Of a stretch of 45,963 nucleotides of DNA, positions 25,207-34,914 are shown piece after piece (the first letter of the stretch is position 1; the number at the start of each line of letters is the position of its first letter). The position numbers and the translations under genes are program-made. Origin of the DNA: Planctomycetota bacterium (GTDB taxonomy: Bacteria > Planctomycetota > Phycisphaerae > FEN-1346); NCBI GenBank assembly GCA_030602705.1, contig JAUVZF010000027.1:1-45963 (forward strand). Reading direction: 5' to 3'. The notes under the pieces are model-generated. The model was not told the origin of the DNA. It saw only the letters and a list, made by a program, of their open reading frames with translations, and searched no databases.

Positions 25207-25297
25207 TGCATCATCCCCTAGTTTCCCGGCCGTCACGTCGTATCCGGAAGACACGACAACGGTTCCGGGCTTCGCTCGTCACTCTCTCCACGTTCTC

Positions 25298-28200
25298 CTA
25301 CGGCTTCTTGCGTTTGGCGCGTTCCTTCGCCTTGCCTTTCCAAGCCTCCAACACGGGCATCGGATCGACCCATTGCCACAGCGGCAAGGAGGAGAGGGCG
25401 GCCCGTGCGAAGAAGGCGCCCTTGGCGCACCACATGGCGTATCCGGCAGTTATTGCTGCCGCCAGGCCGCAGGCCGCCCCCGCGGCTATCCGCTGGTAGT
25501 AAGGTCGCTCGTCTACCAGGCTCTCCACCTGGCTCATCGTGATGTCCAGTTCGTGCCATGAGCCTCTGACCGAGTCCGTCGATGGTTCGGGAGACGAGGC
25601 GGCATCTGGCCCACCCGAAGGACGTTCGTCGGCAACACGCGGCCGAGCGGTCAGCGAGTCGCTCCGCCGGTCCTCCTGACCGGGCTTGGAATCTGCCACG
25701 CTTTCGACCGGCGCATCACCCGAGGGGCGCTCTGCCACGTCGCGCTGCCCGTCTGCGGGCTCTCCGGCCCCGGTTTCGCGGGCAACTTCGGGAGCGGCTG
25801 TGCCGTCGGCCGGCTCGTCTGCCGGGGCAGGGGCTCTCGCATCGTCCCGCTCGTCCTGGGAGGTGCGTGCGCCGCCTTCCGGACCCGGCTCGGCGGCCGC
25901 GACGGCATCGGCTGGCTCGCTGGCGGGAGGTTCGGCTTCGGCAACGTCTGCGGACGCCTCTCCTGGCACACGACCGCCCGACGGTCTCAACGGGATGCGG
26001 CCGCTGAGTGTCGGCATGGGCATCGCAGGCAGAGACGACGTCGACCGCGCAATCGCCGGCGCCCGCGCGGCCCCTGCGGACGACGACTGGGGCGCGCCGC
26101 CACCGGTTCCCTCCGCCACGTCGCTGACCGCAATCGTCATGGTCGCCGTGTCGGAGAGTGCCGGAGTGCCGGCGTCGCTGACCTCGACCTGGAGCGTGTA
26201 ACTCGTCGTTCCGCCCTCGTAGTCCAGCGGCGATCCGTCCTGGACGGTGATCTCGCCGGTGGCCGGATCGATAGCGAAGATGCCCGCGCCCGTTCCCCCC
26301 GTGACGGCGTAGGTCAGAGAGTCGCCTGCGTCGGGGTCACTCGCCGCAACGATGCCCACCGCCACACCGTTGGCGCTGTTCTCGGGGATGCTGAAGATCT
26401 GAACATCCACCGCGGGCGTCTCGTTGACGTCGCCCACGTCCACAGTCACATCGGCCTCGTCCCAGAGTGCGCCGGAGTCGGTGACGCGGACCGTCAGGAC
26501 GTACTGCGGCGTGGTCTCGAAGTCGAGATTAGTGTTGTCCGTGACGGTGATCTGTCCGGTGCCTGAGTCGATGGCGAAGACGCCGCCTGAGTTGCCGGCG
26601 GTGATGGTCCAGGCGGTCGTGTCGCCGGCGTCGTCGGTCACCGCGAGGGGCGTGCCGACGTCCGTCCCGTTGGCGGCGTCCTCATCGACGGCGAAGGTGG
26701 CATTGCCGATGTCGGGCGTCTCGTTGACGTCGCCCACGTCCACCGTCACATCGGCCTCGTCCCAGAGGGCGCCGGAGTCGGTCACACGGACCGTCAGGAC
26801 GTACTGCGCCGTGGTCTCGTAGTCGAGGGTGGTGTTGTCCGTGACCGTGATCTGTCCAGTGCCTGAGTCGATGGCGAAGACGCCGTCGCCGTTGCCGGCG
26901 GTGATGGACCAAGCGGTGGTGTCGCCGGCGTCGGGATCGGTCACGGCGAGGGGCGTGCCGACGTCCGTTCCGTTGGCGGCGTCCTCGTCGACGCCGAAGG
27001 TGGCATCGGCGATGTCGGGCGTCTCGTTCAGATCGTTGAGGTCAATGGTGATCGTCGCGGTGTCCGAGAGGGGAGGGACGCCGTCGTCGGTCACTTCGAC
27101 GGTGAGCGTGTACTGCGCAGTGGCCTCATAGTTGAGTTGTGAACCGTCGGCGACGGTGATCTCGCCGGTCCCCGCGTCGATGGCAAAGATGCCGACGCCC
27201 GTCCCGCCGGTGATGGCAAAGGAGATGGTTTCGCCCGAGTTCGGGTCGGAAGCGGCCACGGTGCCGATGGTCGTGCCGTTCGGGCTGTTTTCATCGACTG
27301 CAAAGGACTGGTCGTCCACGATGGGTGCGATGTTGACGTAGAACTCGTCAGCACCGATGTCCCACCCGGCATCAAGAGGGCGGTCGTCGCCGTCGATGTC
27401 GTCGCGGACCGTGGCCGAAAGGTCGGTTCCGGCGTCCTTGGCGTCGGCGCCGACGAGGAGGTGGAGGTCCTCGAAGCCGGCTGCGACGGAGACGAACTGA
27501 TCGGCCGACAGACGGTTGGTCAGCGAGCCGCCCCCCGGCGCGGTGCCGTCGGACGAGAGGTTGTTCGACGAAGTGCCCCACGCGCCGCCGAAGAAGCCGC
27601 TGCCGCCGTTCTCGGCGTCCATGGCGATGACGTTGACGGCGTTGATCGTTCCCGAACCGCCGTAGCGGCCCACGCAGCCGTAACTGGCGGGCATGTTGTC
27701 GTCCTGCGTGCACCGCAGCACGGTGGAGTTCTCGACGTTCAGCGTGGCGCCGGTGATATTGTGGATGGTAATGCCGGAACGGGCGATGTTGTAGACGATG
27801 CTGTTTCGGACCGTGGCGGTCATGTTCGCCAGTTCGAGCGTGATGCCGTTCGCGTCGGAGTCGGATGCGGTGCCGTTCCCGTCGTCATGGACGAGGACGT
27901 ACTCGATGAGCGTCTGGTCGGCCTGGAGGTTGATGCCGTCGTAACTGCCGGCGGTGTCGGTGGACCAGTCTGTGATCTCGAGCCACTCGATGCGCGTGTA
28001 GTCGTCGAGGATGCAAATCGCGTGGCCTGCAGCCGTCGGCTCGAGGCGGACGCCCGAGCCGGCCGTCCCGTCGTGCCGCTCGCCCGGGGCGACTGTCAGG
28101 CGCATGTAATGGTCGGCGTCGGCCATCGAACCGTCGATCACGACGAGTTCGTCGAAGACGTCGTCGTTGTAACAGACGCCGACCTCAATCCGGTCGTCCG

Positions 28201-31009
28201 CGATGAGGTTGCCCTGGCGATCGGTTTCCCAGTCCTGGATCGCGCCGTAGGCGCGCGCGACGGTGTAGGCGACGGCGGCGTGGGAGGCGGCGGCGGGCGT
28301 CTGCACGGTCACCTGTGTGTCGCTGTCGCGCGACAGGATGTAGACCACCTCCTCGCCCGGCCCCGGATTGAGCGTGAGCCGGTCGCCGCAGCCGACGTTC
28401 GCCGGAAGGCTCGCGCCGTCGGCGAAGGTCACGACGCGCGACCCGGCCGTGGCCGTGGCGGATCCGAGGTCGTAGAGCGCGCCGGCGGCCCCGCCGATGG
28501 AGCGGTAGTTGGTGGCACGGACAAAGTGCGTGACGGGCGACGCCTGGCCGTACACGTCCGGCGTCGCGGTGATGTCCCCTTCGGCGAGAGTGACGGTCAC
28601 GCTGTCGGCGCTGAACCGTGGGGTCAGGTCCGCGCACAGGATGAAGTTCGTCTCGGCCGCCACGACGAACGCGTCGGAGAAGCCGATCGTGCCCGTCGCC
28701 CCACCGATGGAGACCGCGCCCGATCCGCCGACCGAGGTCGTCTCGCCCGGGTCGATGGCGCCGTTGCCGTCGGCATCGACCATGATCCGGGCATCGGTGA
28801 CGTCGCCGCCGGCGAGGCCGACGATGCCCGACAGGCCGAAATCCAGGGCGCTGACCGTAGTGGCCGCCGCCGGATCCAACCGAAAGGCGAACAGTTCCGC
28901 GTCCGGAAACGGGACACCTGCGTCGGTGAAAACGTTGGACTCCTGCCCGGCGGCGTGATCGTAGAGGGTCCTGGGCGGTTCGCTGATCTCGACTGTCTGG
29001 TCGAGCGTCGTGCCGCCAATCGTGATCGACGAGTCCTCGGGGACGACGCCCGACTGGGTGATCGTCATGCCGCCGGTGAAGACGACCTTCACCGTGAACG
29101 TCGTGGTCTCGTCGCCCCAGGCCGAGGCAATACCGAAGTGCCGGATGCGGGGACTGTGCGACCCGTAGCCTTCGCTGCCGAAGACTTCTCGTACGGCCAG
29201 GAGCGTCGTGCCGGCGGCGTCGTAGAGTTCGACCCGTGAGCCGGTCCCGTCCACCGGTGAGCCGTCGGCGCCGGAGCCGGTGGCCTTGACCTTGAGGTAC
29301 TGCGCGTTGTCGCGGTCGTTGCGGAAGAGTTTGCCCGCGCCGCCGCTGTTACCGACGTACAGGTCGAGGTCGCCGTCGAGGTCGTAATCGGCCCACACGA
29401 CGCCGTAACTGGCGGAAGCGTCGTCCAGGCCGTAGGCGGCGGCCACGTCGGTGAAGGTGCCGTCGCCGTTGTTGCGGAAGAGGTTGTTGGCGTTGTTGCT
29501 GTGGGCGACGTACAGGTCGAGATCGCCGTCGTGGTCGTAGTCGCCCCACGCCACGCCCCGCGTGGTCGCCGAGGGACCCGCCACACCGGCCGGGGCCGTC
29601 ACGTCGGTGAAGGTGCCGTCGTCATTGTTGCGGTAGAGTTTGTTGGCGCCCGTCTGCCCGCCGTAGAGGTCGAGGTCGCCGTCGCCGTCGTAGTCGCCGA
29701 AGGCCGTGCCGTTGTACCCGCCGGCGTCGCCCGTGAGACTGATGCCGGCGGCGGTGGTGTTCGTGAAGGTGCCGTCGCCGTTGTTGTGCCAGAGGTAGAC
29801 GCTGTCGGAGCGGTAGAGGATATCGGTGTAGCCGTCGCCGTCGTAGTCGGCCACGATGGTGCTCTCGCCGTTGGTGTCGGCGGCCAGGCCGATGGTGTCG
29901 CCGTCAATCGCCGTGAAGGTGCCGTCGCCGTCGTTCTCATACAGGTAGGCGTAAGGGGAACTGCCGTTGGGCGCCCAGAGGTCGAGGTCGCCGTCGTGGT
30001 CGTAGTCGAGCCACGCCACGTCGCCCAGGTTGTTGATGCTCGTGATGCCGATGCTGGCATTGTCCTGGAGCGTGAAGGTCCCGTTGCCGTTGTTTCTGCT
30101 CAGGTACAGGTCCACGGTGGCGGCGAAATCCAGGTCGCCGTCGTTGTCGTAGTCTCCCCAATGGGTCCCGCGCCCGTCGCCCGTGAGCGCGGGTCCGGCG
30201 GAGAAGGTGCCGTCGCCGTCGTTTCGGTACAGGTCGTTGTCACCGGAGACGTAGAGGTCGGGGTAGCCGTCGCCGCTATAGTCTCCCCAGGCGACGCCGT
30301 AGGAGTTGCTGATGCCGCCGAGTCCGGCTGCGGCGGTGACGTTGGTGAAACTGTCCGCCAAGGTAGAGTCGTAGGCGCCCAACCGACCGACGTCCAGCGG
30401 CAGATCAAGGCCGGCTGCCAGTTCTGCCTCGTCGCCCGAGGACGCACCTTCGAGAACCCAGTCGCCCCGGGCGCCGGTCGCGTCGTCGGAGGCGAAGACG
30501 TCGGCCCCGGTAAGGTCGGCGAGACCGTCAAGCAGCGCCTGTCCGCGGCCCGAGCCGTCCACGAGGCCACAGGCAAACAGGTAGATGTTGCCTCCGTCTG
30601 CCATGACACCGCCCAGATCGATCCATAAGCGGGCGGTAGCGGGGAGCATCGCTGCCGACAGCGACGCGTTGCCCAGGGCGAACTGCCCTACGCTTCCGTG
30701 CGACAGAATCGAGACTGAGGCGATTGATCTGCCGGTGGACCCGGCCAGGACAGACACGCGAGACAAGACGTCCGCGACCGTGTCGCGGGCGCCGTCGTAG
30801 AGGACGACTTCGCCGCCATCGGCCACCGCCCCAACGAGGCGGTCGGCATCGGCGAGCGTGCCGTCAATCAGTACCATGTCCACGGCTGACGACAACATCA
30901 GCCGCGCTTCAAGCCGTTCGAGCATCGACATCGCGCACTCGGGCATAGGAGGTCCATAACCCCCCAGCACCCCAGCACGGTACGTCGATTCCAGTACGAT
31001 AAACGGCAT
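25298..31009 (-). CDS. Giant modular surface protein (LEPR-XLL, DUF4347, VCBS, cadherin)
   Basis: 1903 residues. Order: LERLEARLMLSS (LEPR-XLL-type planctomycete export signal, about 30-41); DUF4347 (VLIDGTLADADRLV ... ILSHGSVG, about 46-195); seven VCBS/FG-GAP repeats with DYDxDGDxDL calcium motifs (about 220-560, probably a seven-bladed propeller); ASPIC/UnbV domain (about 566-680); an EF-hand-like DADGNGAIDPGE (about 750); parallel beta-helix (about 836-1220); four cadherin-like repeats (about 1225-1630); an Ala/Glu/Pro-rich linker; a membrane helix (about 1843-1862); a basic tail ending in KAKERAKRKKP. DUF4347 and cadherin repeats are common in huge adhesins. The helix and basic tail look like a cell-surface anchor. 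Start uncertain: 31009, 30946 and 30931 are all in-frame. Cell adhesion is likely but inferred. Confidence 0.85.
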   Translation of the reverse strand: MPFIVLESTYRAGVLGGYGPPMPECAMSMLERLEARLMLSSAVDMVLIDGTLADADRLVGAVADGGEVVLYDGARDTVADVLSRVSVLAGSTGRSIASVSILSHGSVGQFALGNASLSAAMLPATARLWIDLGGVMADGGNIYLFACGLVDGSGRGQALLDGLADLTGADVFASDDATGARGDWVLEGASSGDEAELAAGLDLPLDVGRLGAYDSTLADSFTNVTAAAGLGGISNSYGVAWGDYSGDGYPDLYVSGDNDLYRNDGDGTFSAGPALTGDGRGTHWGDYDNDGDLDFAATVDLYLSRNNGNGTFTLQDNASIGITSINNLGDVAWLDYDHDGDLDLWAPNGSSPYAYLYENDGDGTFTAIDGDTIGLAADTNGESTIVADYDGDGYTDILYRSDSVYLWHNNGDGTFTNTTAAGISLTGDAGGYNGTAFGDYDGDGDLDLYGGQTGANKLYRNNDDGTFTDVTAPAGVAGPSATTRGVAWGDYDHDGDLDLYVAHSNNANNLFRNNGDGTFTDVAAAYGLDDASASYGVVWADYDLDGDLDLYVGNSGGAGKLFRNDRDNAQYLKVKATGSGADGSPVDGTGSRVELYDAAGTTLLAVREVFGSEGYGSHSPRIRHFGIASAWGDETTTFTVKVVFTGGMTITQSGVVPEDSSITIGGTTLDQTVEISEPPRTLYDHAAGQESNVFTDAGVPFPDAELFAFRLDPAAATTVSALDFGLSGIVGLAGGDVTDARIMVDADGNGAIDPGETTSVGGSGAVSIGGATGTIGFSDAFVVAAETNFILCADLTPRFSADSVTVTLAEGDITATPDVYGQASPVTHFVRATNYRSIGGAAGALYDLGSATATAGSRVVTFADGASLPANVGCGDRLTLNPGPGEEVVYILSRDSDTQVTVQTPAAASHAAVAYTVARAYGAIQDWETDRQGNLIADDRIEVGVCYNDDVFDELVVIDGSMADADHYMRLTVAPGERHDGTAGSGVRLEPTAAGHAICILDDYTRIEWLEITDWSTDTAGSYDGINLQADQTLIEYVLVHDDGNGTASDSDANGITLELANMTATVRNSIVYNIARSGITIHNITGATLNVENSTVLRCTQDDNMPASYGCVGRYGGSGTINAVNVIAMDAENGGSGFFGGAWGTSSNNLSSDGTAPGGGSLTNRLSADQFVSVAAGFEDLHLLVGADAKDAGTDLSATVRDDIDGDDRPLDAGWDIGADEFYVNIAPIVDDQSFAVDENSPNGTTIGTVAASDPNSGETISFAITGGTGVGIFAIDAGTGEITVADGSQLNYEATAQYTLTVEVTDDGVPPLSDTATITIDLNDLNETPDIADATFGVDEDAANGTDVGTPLAVTDPDAGDTTAWSITAGNGDGVFAIDSGTGQITVTDNTTLDYETTAQYVLTVRVTDSGALWDEADVTVDVGDVNETPDIGNATFAVDEDAANGTDVGTPLAVTDDAGDTTAWTITAGNSGGVFAIDSGTGQITVTDNTNLDFETTPQYVLTVRVTDSGALWDEADVTVDVGDVNETPAVDVQIFSIPENSANGVAVGIVAASDPDAGDSLTYAVTGGTGAGIFAIDPATGEITVQDGSPLDYEGGTTSYTLQVEVSDAGTPALSDTATMTIAVSDVAEGTGGGAPQSSSAGAARAPAIARSTSSLPAMPMPTLSGRIPLRPSGGRVPGEASADVAEAEPPASEPADAVAAAEPGPEGGARTSQDERDDARAPAPADEPADGTAAPEVARETGAGEPADGQRDVAERPSGDAPVESVADSKPGQEDRRSDSLTARPRVADERPSGGPDAASSPEPSTDSVRGSWHELDITMSQVESLVDERPYYQRIAAGAACGLAAAITAGYAMWCAKGAFFARAALSSLPLWQWVDPMPVLEAWKGKAKERAKRKKP
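26431..27030 (-). repeat. 300-base tandem repeat of cadherin units
   Basis: The cadherin units starting near 26431 and 26731 are nearly identical in DNA over about 300 bases, for example GACCGTCAGGACGTACTGC in both. One copy lacks a single codon: VTDDAGDTTAW against VTDPDAGDTTAW. This is recent duplication within the surface-protein gene. Confidence 0.8.
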
Positions 31010-31179
31010 CCAGCCGATGCATTATCGGCACATCAGAGGCGGGGGGCTTAACCTAGTTGGCGTTCCTCTCGAGAATCTGGTGGGCCTGGTGGTGTAAACG
31101 GCGGAGCAGAAGTGCAGCGGGTCGCGGGCATGAGCGGGGCCTCGCTGACCCCAGAGGATCATGCTCTTGCCGCAAGTAC

Positions 31180-31350
31180 CTACCCACCCGCCTTTTCCCA
31201 CGTTGTCACCCGCTTCCCGCAGTTGCGGCACTCCCGCCGTCGCAGGATTCGCCCGCCCCAGACGGGGCGTGTGTAGATGACGCGGAAATGCTTGCAGCCG
31301 CAATAGCGGCATTCCAACCCGCGTTTCTCCTCTGTCGCGTTCTCACTCAC
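31180..31350 (-). CDS. Small zinc-ribbon protein of the prophage remnant
   Basis: A 56-residue protein starting with GTG. It has two CxxC pairs, CRYCGCKHFRVIYTRP and CRNCGKRVTTWE, joined by GGRILRRREC. This is the zinc-ribbon pattern of NrdR N-termini and of small phage regulators of the Ogr type. The GTG overlaps the terminase stop (GTGA), and AAGGAG lies 6 bases upstream, so it is translationally coupled to the terminase gene. It is likely a phage gene of unknown role, perhaps DNA-binding. It is short but well supported by motif, Shine-Dalgarno and coupling. Confidence 0.75.
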   Translation of the reverse strand: MSENATEEKRGLECRYCGCKHFRVIYTRPVWGGRILRRRECRNCGKRVTTWEKAGG

Positions 31351-32879
31351 CGCTTGCTCCTTTGAAGATCAGACAGCCTGATCCGCTTACGCTTCTCCTG
31401 CCGGCCAGCGTCCGTCCCGAACAGCACCGCCCCCTGGACGGACGCCGCCACCGCACAGCCCACGAGGCAATCCAGCCAGTGATTCTCCGGGTGGCCAGCG
31501 CGGAGTTTCCACTCGTCCACCGTCCGGTTCCTGGCCTCGGTCCGGACGCAGTACTCGGCCGTGACGTGCTCGGCGAAGAGGCGATGGCGCTTCGCGTCCC
31601 GGCCGAAGAGCGAGAGACACCCCTTGTCGCCCATCGCCGCCTGAAGCCGGGCGTGCACGAACGACTTCCAGTAGTTCGTGTCCACGAGGACATGACGGAT
31701 CGCCCGCTGACCGCGCGTGTTCGGAATCCGCCAGTGGTGGCCGACGCGCTCGCCCGGCTTGCGCTTGTACTCGGCGAACGGAACGCTCGATGCCCCGACG
31801 TACCGGCCGTGACTCGGCAAGAGGACCGCCGCGTGGGCCGACTGCCGGCAGAACTGGTACACGACGTCGGTGGACTGGCCCCAGTTGGCGTCCACCAGGC
31901 ACCGCTCGACCCGCATGACCGTGCCGTCGTCCCGCCGCCACTCGCGGCCGAGGAGGTCGCTGGTCAACGCCTCGAGGCCCGCGTAGATCGAACCCTCGAG
32001 TCCCGCGCCCGGGCTTGCCCTCGCGAGCGTCCGCTGGGCATCCCGGAGCGTGAAGTACGCACGTTTCTGGTCCGGGTACACGCCGTAATCGATGACGTAA
32101 CCGACGAAGTCGCTTCCCCAAGCCGCCACGACGTAGAAGAGGAGTTTCTGCTGCACGTCGATGAACACCGTCAGGTGGTCACAGCCCACGGGCACGAGAC
32201 ACCGCTTGTAGCCGTTGGTCTTGGCGGCGACCTCGTCGGCCGTCAGTTGCTCCTCATCGCCCTCGTCCTCCGGCAACGGCTCGTTCTGGTACTCGGCGAA
32301 GAACGCGGCCTCGTCCTGCAGGCGCAGGTTCATCGCGTGCTGGAGGGCCGACAGTTCGTCCTCGTTGTACCGTTCGGGCCAGGCCACCACGGCGCCTGCG
32401 TCCATCGCCCCGCGGTGTTTGCTGTAGAACTCGGTGGCCTTTGAGCCGTCGCCGCCATTCTGAAAACTCTCCGCTCGGATCCGGGCGTACTCGGCCCAGA
32501 GTTTCTCGTTCGTAGGAAAGGAGTAGACCATCTTCATCCGTTCCCCCTGCCACTGGGGGTGTTTCTCGCGGTCGAGGATCGAATCGGCCATGTCGCCCGG
32601 CCGAATGACCGTGCAGGGCATGACGCCGGCGATTTTCTTCTTGGGTCCGGCCAGGCCGAGCACCGCGCCGGCCAGGACGCTCCGTCCACCGGGGCGTTTG
32701 AACTTCATGCCGCGGATACGGCCCGTCAGACCCGCCACTCGGATGATGGCCCCGGAAGCGGTGCTCCCGTCGATGGTCGGCAGGACGATCTCGCGGGCCG
32801 TCCAGGCGATATGGGTCCGTTCGCCGCGGCACAGTTGCCCGCTGCGCCGGTGCCGCCGATTCGAAAACTCCCCTAACGA
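31347..32879 (-). pseudogene. Phage terminase large subunit (GpA family), ATPase half missing
   Basis: The open frame starts after an in-frame TAG at 32880-32882 and reads SGQLCRGERTHI, WTAREIVLPTIDGSTASGAI, VAGLTGRIRGMKFKRP, then GAVLGLAGPKKKIAGVMPCT and the long nuclease part (FIDVQQKLLFYVVAAWG, CLVDANWGQSTDVVYQF, DTNYWKSFVHARLQ, HPENHWLDCLVG). This is the GpA-type packaging motor, but the Walker A region is absent. In addition the VDDPQT-type Walker B segment expected after GGRSV is missing. The nuclease half remains as an open frame with an ATG at 32738. Packaging activity is impossible without the ATPase. Downstream it is coupled to the zinc-ribbon gene; upstream it abuts the end of a carbohydrate-enzyme gene. 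Confidence 0.8.
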
Positions 32880-32916
32880 CTAACGGCGCTCTGACCCCAT
32901 GACCCTTTCTCATTAT

Positions 32917-34464
32917 TCAAAAGGCCCCGGGCATCGACTCGGAAGGTGCATCCAGTTCGAGCAGGGCGTGCAATAACAACCCGACACCGTTGGTTGCCTC
33001 GTAATAGGGCTTGGCAGGATGGCCCTTAAACAAACCGTTTTCGTATAACTTTTTTACCGCCTCTTGAGCGACTCTCTCAGCTATGTCGAGATAATGTTGG
33101 TTCTGCGTCGCCCTGTAGAGGTGAACAAAAAAGGAGATCGTACGGCCGTAGTTCTCCGCATAAGTGCCACCGGTTTTGCTCGCTTCCGGCATAGCAGCCT
33201 CGAGTTCTTTCTTCCATCGCCGACCTGTGCGCGGAGGGAGATTCTTCTCGATTACCTCAGCCCAGTGTAGTGCTGCCTTGAGTAGGTCGGGGGCTCTGCT
33301 TCCTTCACCATCAGCCGACAGCTCATAGGCATATAGAGCGCTTTGCGCAGCAACCAGTGGAAATTCATACGAGAACATAGTCGTTCGCCAGACATCTACG
33401 TGGCCGTGAGGCGCCCACGCATCATAACCTGAGCCTCTGACCCGCTGCGGGACAGGTGTTCCGTCCAACTTCAACATGGCGTGATACGTCCGTGCTTTCT
33501 TGTCCCAGCCATATTTCTCGTAGGCCTTGATATACGAGATTGCGATATCACGGAAATGGGTGTCACCGGTTAGTTCATAACATCGCAGCAGTTGGGACAC
33601 GTGAGGGCCCGTTACGGAGGTGAAGCAGTGTTTGGCATCATACCGACCTCCAGTTGAAGGTGCGTCGGCCACCAAGCCGGTATCTGGATTGCGGTGTTTC
33701 CAGTGCCAGTCAGCCACTAACCTGGCTTTGTCGAGGTAGTGCTTTTCTTTCGTCACGCTGTACATAAAAGAAAAGGCCATTGCAAACGAGCCGCCCGAGA
33801 AGGCAAAATCGCATCCAGGACGTCCATCGTCGTGTCGGTTATGTCGTCCGGTTTTTTTGTCGCAGATGTGCCATTGCCAAATCTTCTCAACTTCCCTGCT
33901 AACCACGCCCGGATTAAGCCGGTACATCCGGCCCCACCCGGGATGATGAATCAGAATCTCATGGGGTCCCCTTCCGTCACCGTCGCCGCCTGCGCGGTCT
34001 TTGAAGTTGTCCCAATAGATGTGCGTGCCCCAGACAAGCAGCCCGTTCGCTTTATGACAATGCTCCAGAAAGTAAGCGAGACAAGCATCGGCCGCCTCGG
34101 CGTACTTGGAATCTCCGGTTAACTTTGTCATTTTGTACATCGCTGCGAGGGTCTTCTGGTCGTACCAGAGGTTGGAGCCCCTTTCGGCGCGACGATGAAG
34201 CCGACCCTCGGTCCGAACCAGTCCATCGAGCAGCAACGGCTCGGCCGGCGATTTGAGGGTTCTCACATCAATGATGGCCATCAGCATTGGTGTCTTGACC
34301 GGGCCATAGACATCAGTCCCGTGCTCAATCAGCGTATCCAGGCACTTCTTTACATACTTGCGCCAGTTCTTTTTTGCTTGCTCCTGCCTGCCATATCCGA
34401 CAGCAGGGTAAAGCAGCGGCAGGCCCAGTAAGATAACTGTAAGTATTAACCTAACTCTTTTCAT
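32917..34464 (-). CDS. Secreted helical-barrel carbohydrate-active enzyme, family uncertain
   Basis: 515 residues with a Sec signal peptide (MKRVRLILTVILLGLPLLYP, cleavage near GYG). The rest is a series of paired helices ending in aromatic turns: YAEAADACLAYFLEHC, YLDKARLVADWHW, HFRDIAISYIKAYEKYG, YLDIAERVAQEAV. Gly/Asp-rich loops (GGDGDGRGPHE, RHDDGRPGCDFAFSGGSF) lie between them. This is the layout of (alpha/alpha)6 barrels found in six-hairpin glycosidases and several polysaccharide lyases. I cannot name the family or catalytic residues. ATG at 34464 has AAGGAG nine bases upstream; the longer frame to 34566 runs through a dispersed repeat. Base composition looks more AT-rich than the T2SS genes, suggesting a separate origin. 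Confidence 0.75.
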   Translation of the reverse strand: MKRVRLILTVILLGLPLLYPAVGYGRQEQAKKNWRKYVKKCLDTLIEHGTDVYGPVKTPMLMAIIDVRTLKSPAEPLLLDGLVRTEGRLHRRAERGSNLWYDQKTLAAMYKMTKLTGDSKYAEAADACLAYFLEHCHKANGLLVWGTHIYWDNFKDRAGGDGDGRGPHEILIHHPGWGRMYRLNPGVVSREVEKIWQWHICDKKTGRHNRHDDGRPGCDFAFSGGSFAMAFSFMYSVTKEKHYLDKARLVADWHWKHRNPDTGLVADAPSTGGRYDAKHCFTSVTGPHVSQLLRCYELTGDTHFRDIAISYIKAYEKYGWDKKARTYHAMLKLDGTPVPQRVRGSGYDAWAPHGHVDVWRTTMFSYEFPLVAAQSALYAYELSADGEGSRAPDLLKAALHWAEVIEKNLPPRTGRRWKKELEAAMPEASKTGGTYAENYGRTISFFVHLYRATQNQHYLDIAERVAQEAVKKLYENGLFKGHPAKPYYEATNGVGLLLHALLELDAPSESMPGAF

Positions 34465-34487
34465 ATCGTGATACTCCTTAAAAAAAC

Positions 34488-34552
34488 GCAACCGTTCAGG
34501 CCCTTGGCGCCTGTGATGTCCGCCTGGCCGGGCAACGCACCTGGCGGCAGAA
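34488..34552. repeat. Dispersed repeat, copy A
   Basis: About 62 bases similar to 36291-36352. Shared core AACCGTTCAGG (34490-34500 here, 36293-36303 there), then CCTT, GCCTGTG, TGTCC, GCC and GCAAC in the same order. It lies in the leader of the gene that starts at 34464. Confidence 0.65.
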
Positions 34553-34576
34553 CACCAACTTTTCAATTCAACTCAT

Positions 34577-34604
34577 AGAATAGACGCTCCGTGCTGCTCT
34601 GCAA
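34577..34604 (-). promoter_or_regulatory. Possible sigma-70-type promoter for the 32917-34464 gene
   Basis: Minus strand TTGCAG (34599-34604), 16-base spacer, TATTCT (34577-34582), in a locally AT-rich stretch. A transcript would start about 105 bases before the ATG and include the dispersed repeat. Weak match; offered as a candidate only. Confidence 0.2.
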
Positions 34605-34914
34605 ACACCTTTTCTTGGGTATACTTTTTCATCCGTCGGCTTGACGGGCGTTGCACAAAGGACGGTGGAAAGGTTCGTCGAACGAGCGGTCCGGCTTTAT
34701 GAGCAAGGTGCGGATGAAGTCCGCATCGGGGTCCCGGCGCGCCGGGATTCGACGATGGCGGCGATGGGCGACAAGCGGCATAGGACGGCTCGCGTGCCGC
34801 CGGATCATAGACTCCGCCGCCGAAGCCGTGGAAAAGGCGGCCGGCATGCGGGGGGGCACGCCCCCCCTAATGACCGTGCGGGGCTTGCGCCCCGCACGGC
34901 TAAAGGGTTTTATT
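34605..34914. other. Intergenic region with G/C-rich palindromes, no gene recognised
   Basis: Holds the 16-base palindrome TCCCGGCGCGCCGGGA (34732-34747; second copy at 35914-35929). It also holds a run of seven G and seven C separated by CACG (34850-34867) and a perfect 11-base hairpin CCGTGCGGGGC / GCCCCGCACGG (34874-34884 and 34889-34899). None of the short open frames resembles a protein. Confidence 0.5.

Noticed and set aside
27461-29239. 592-codon plus-strand frame opposite the surface protein
   Set aside because: Asp/Arg/Val/Gly-rich shadow of the calcium-motif repeats; no recognisable fold.
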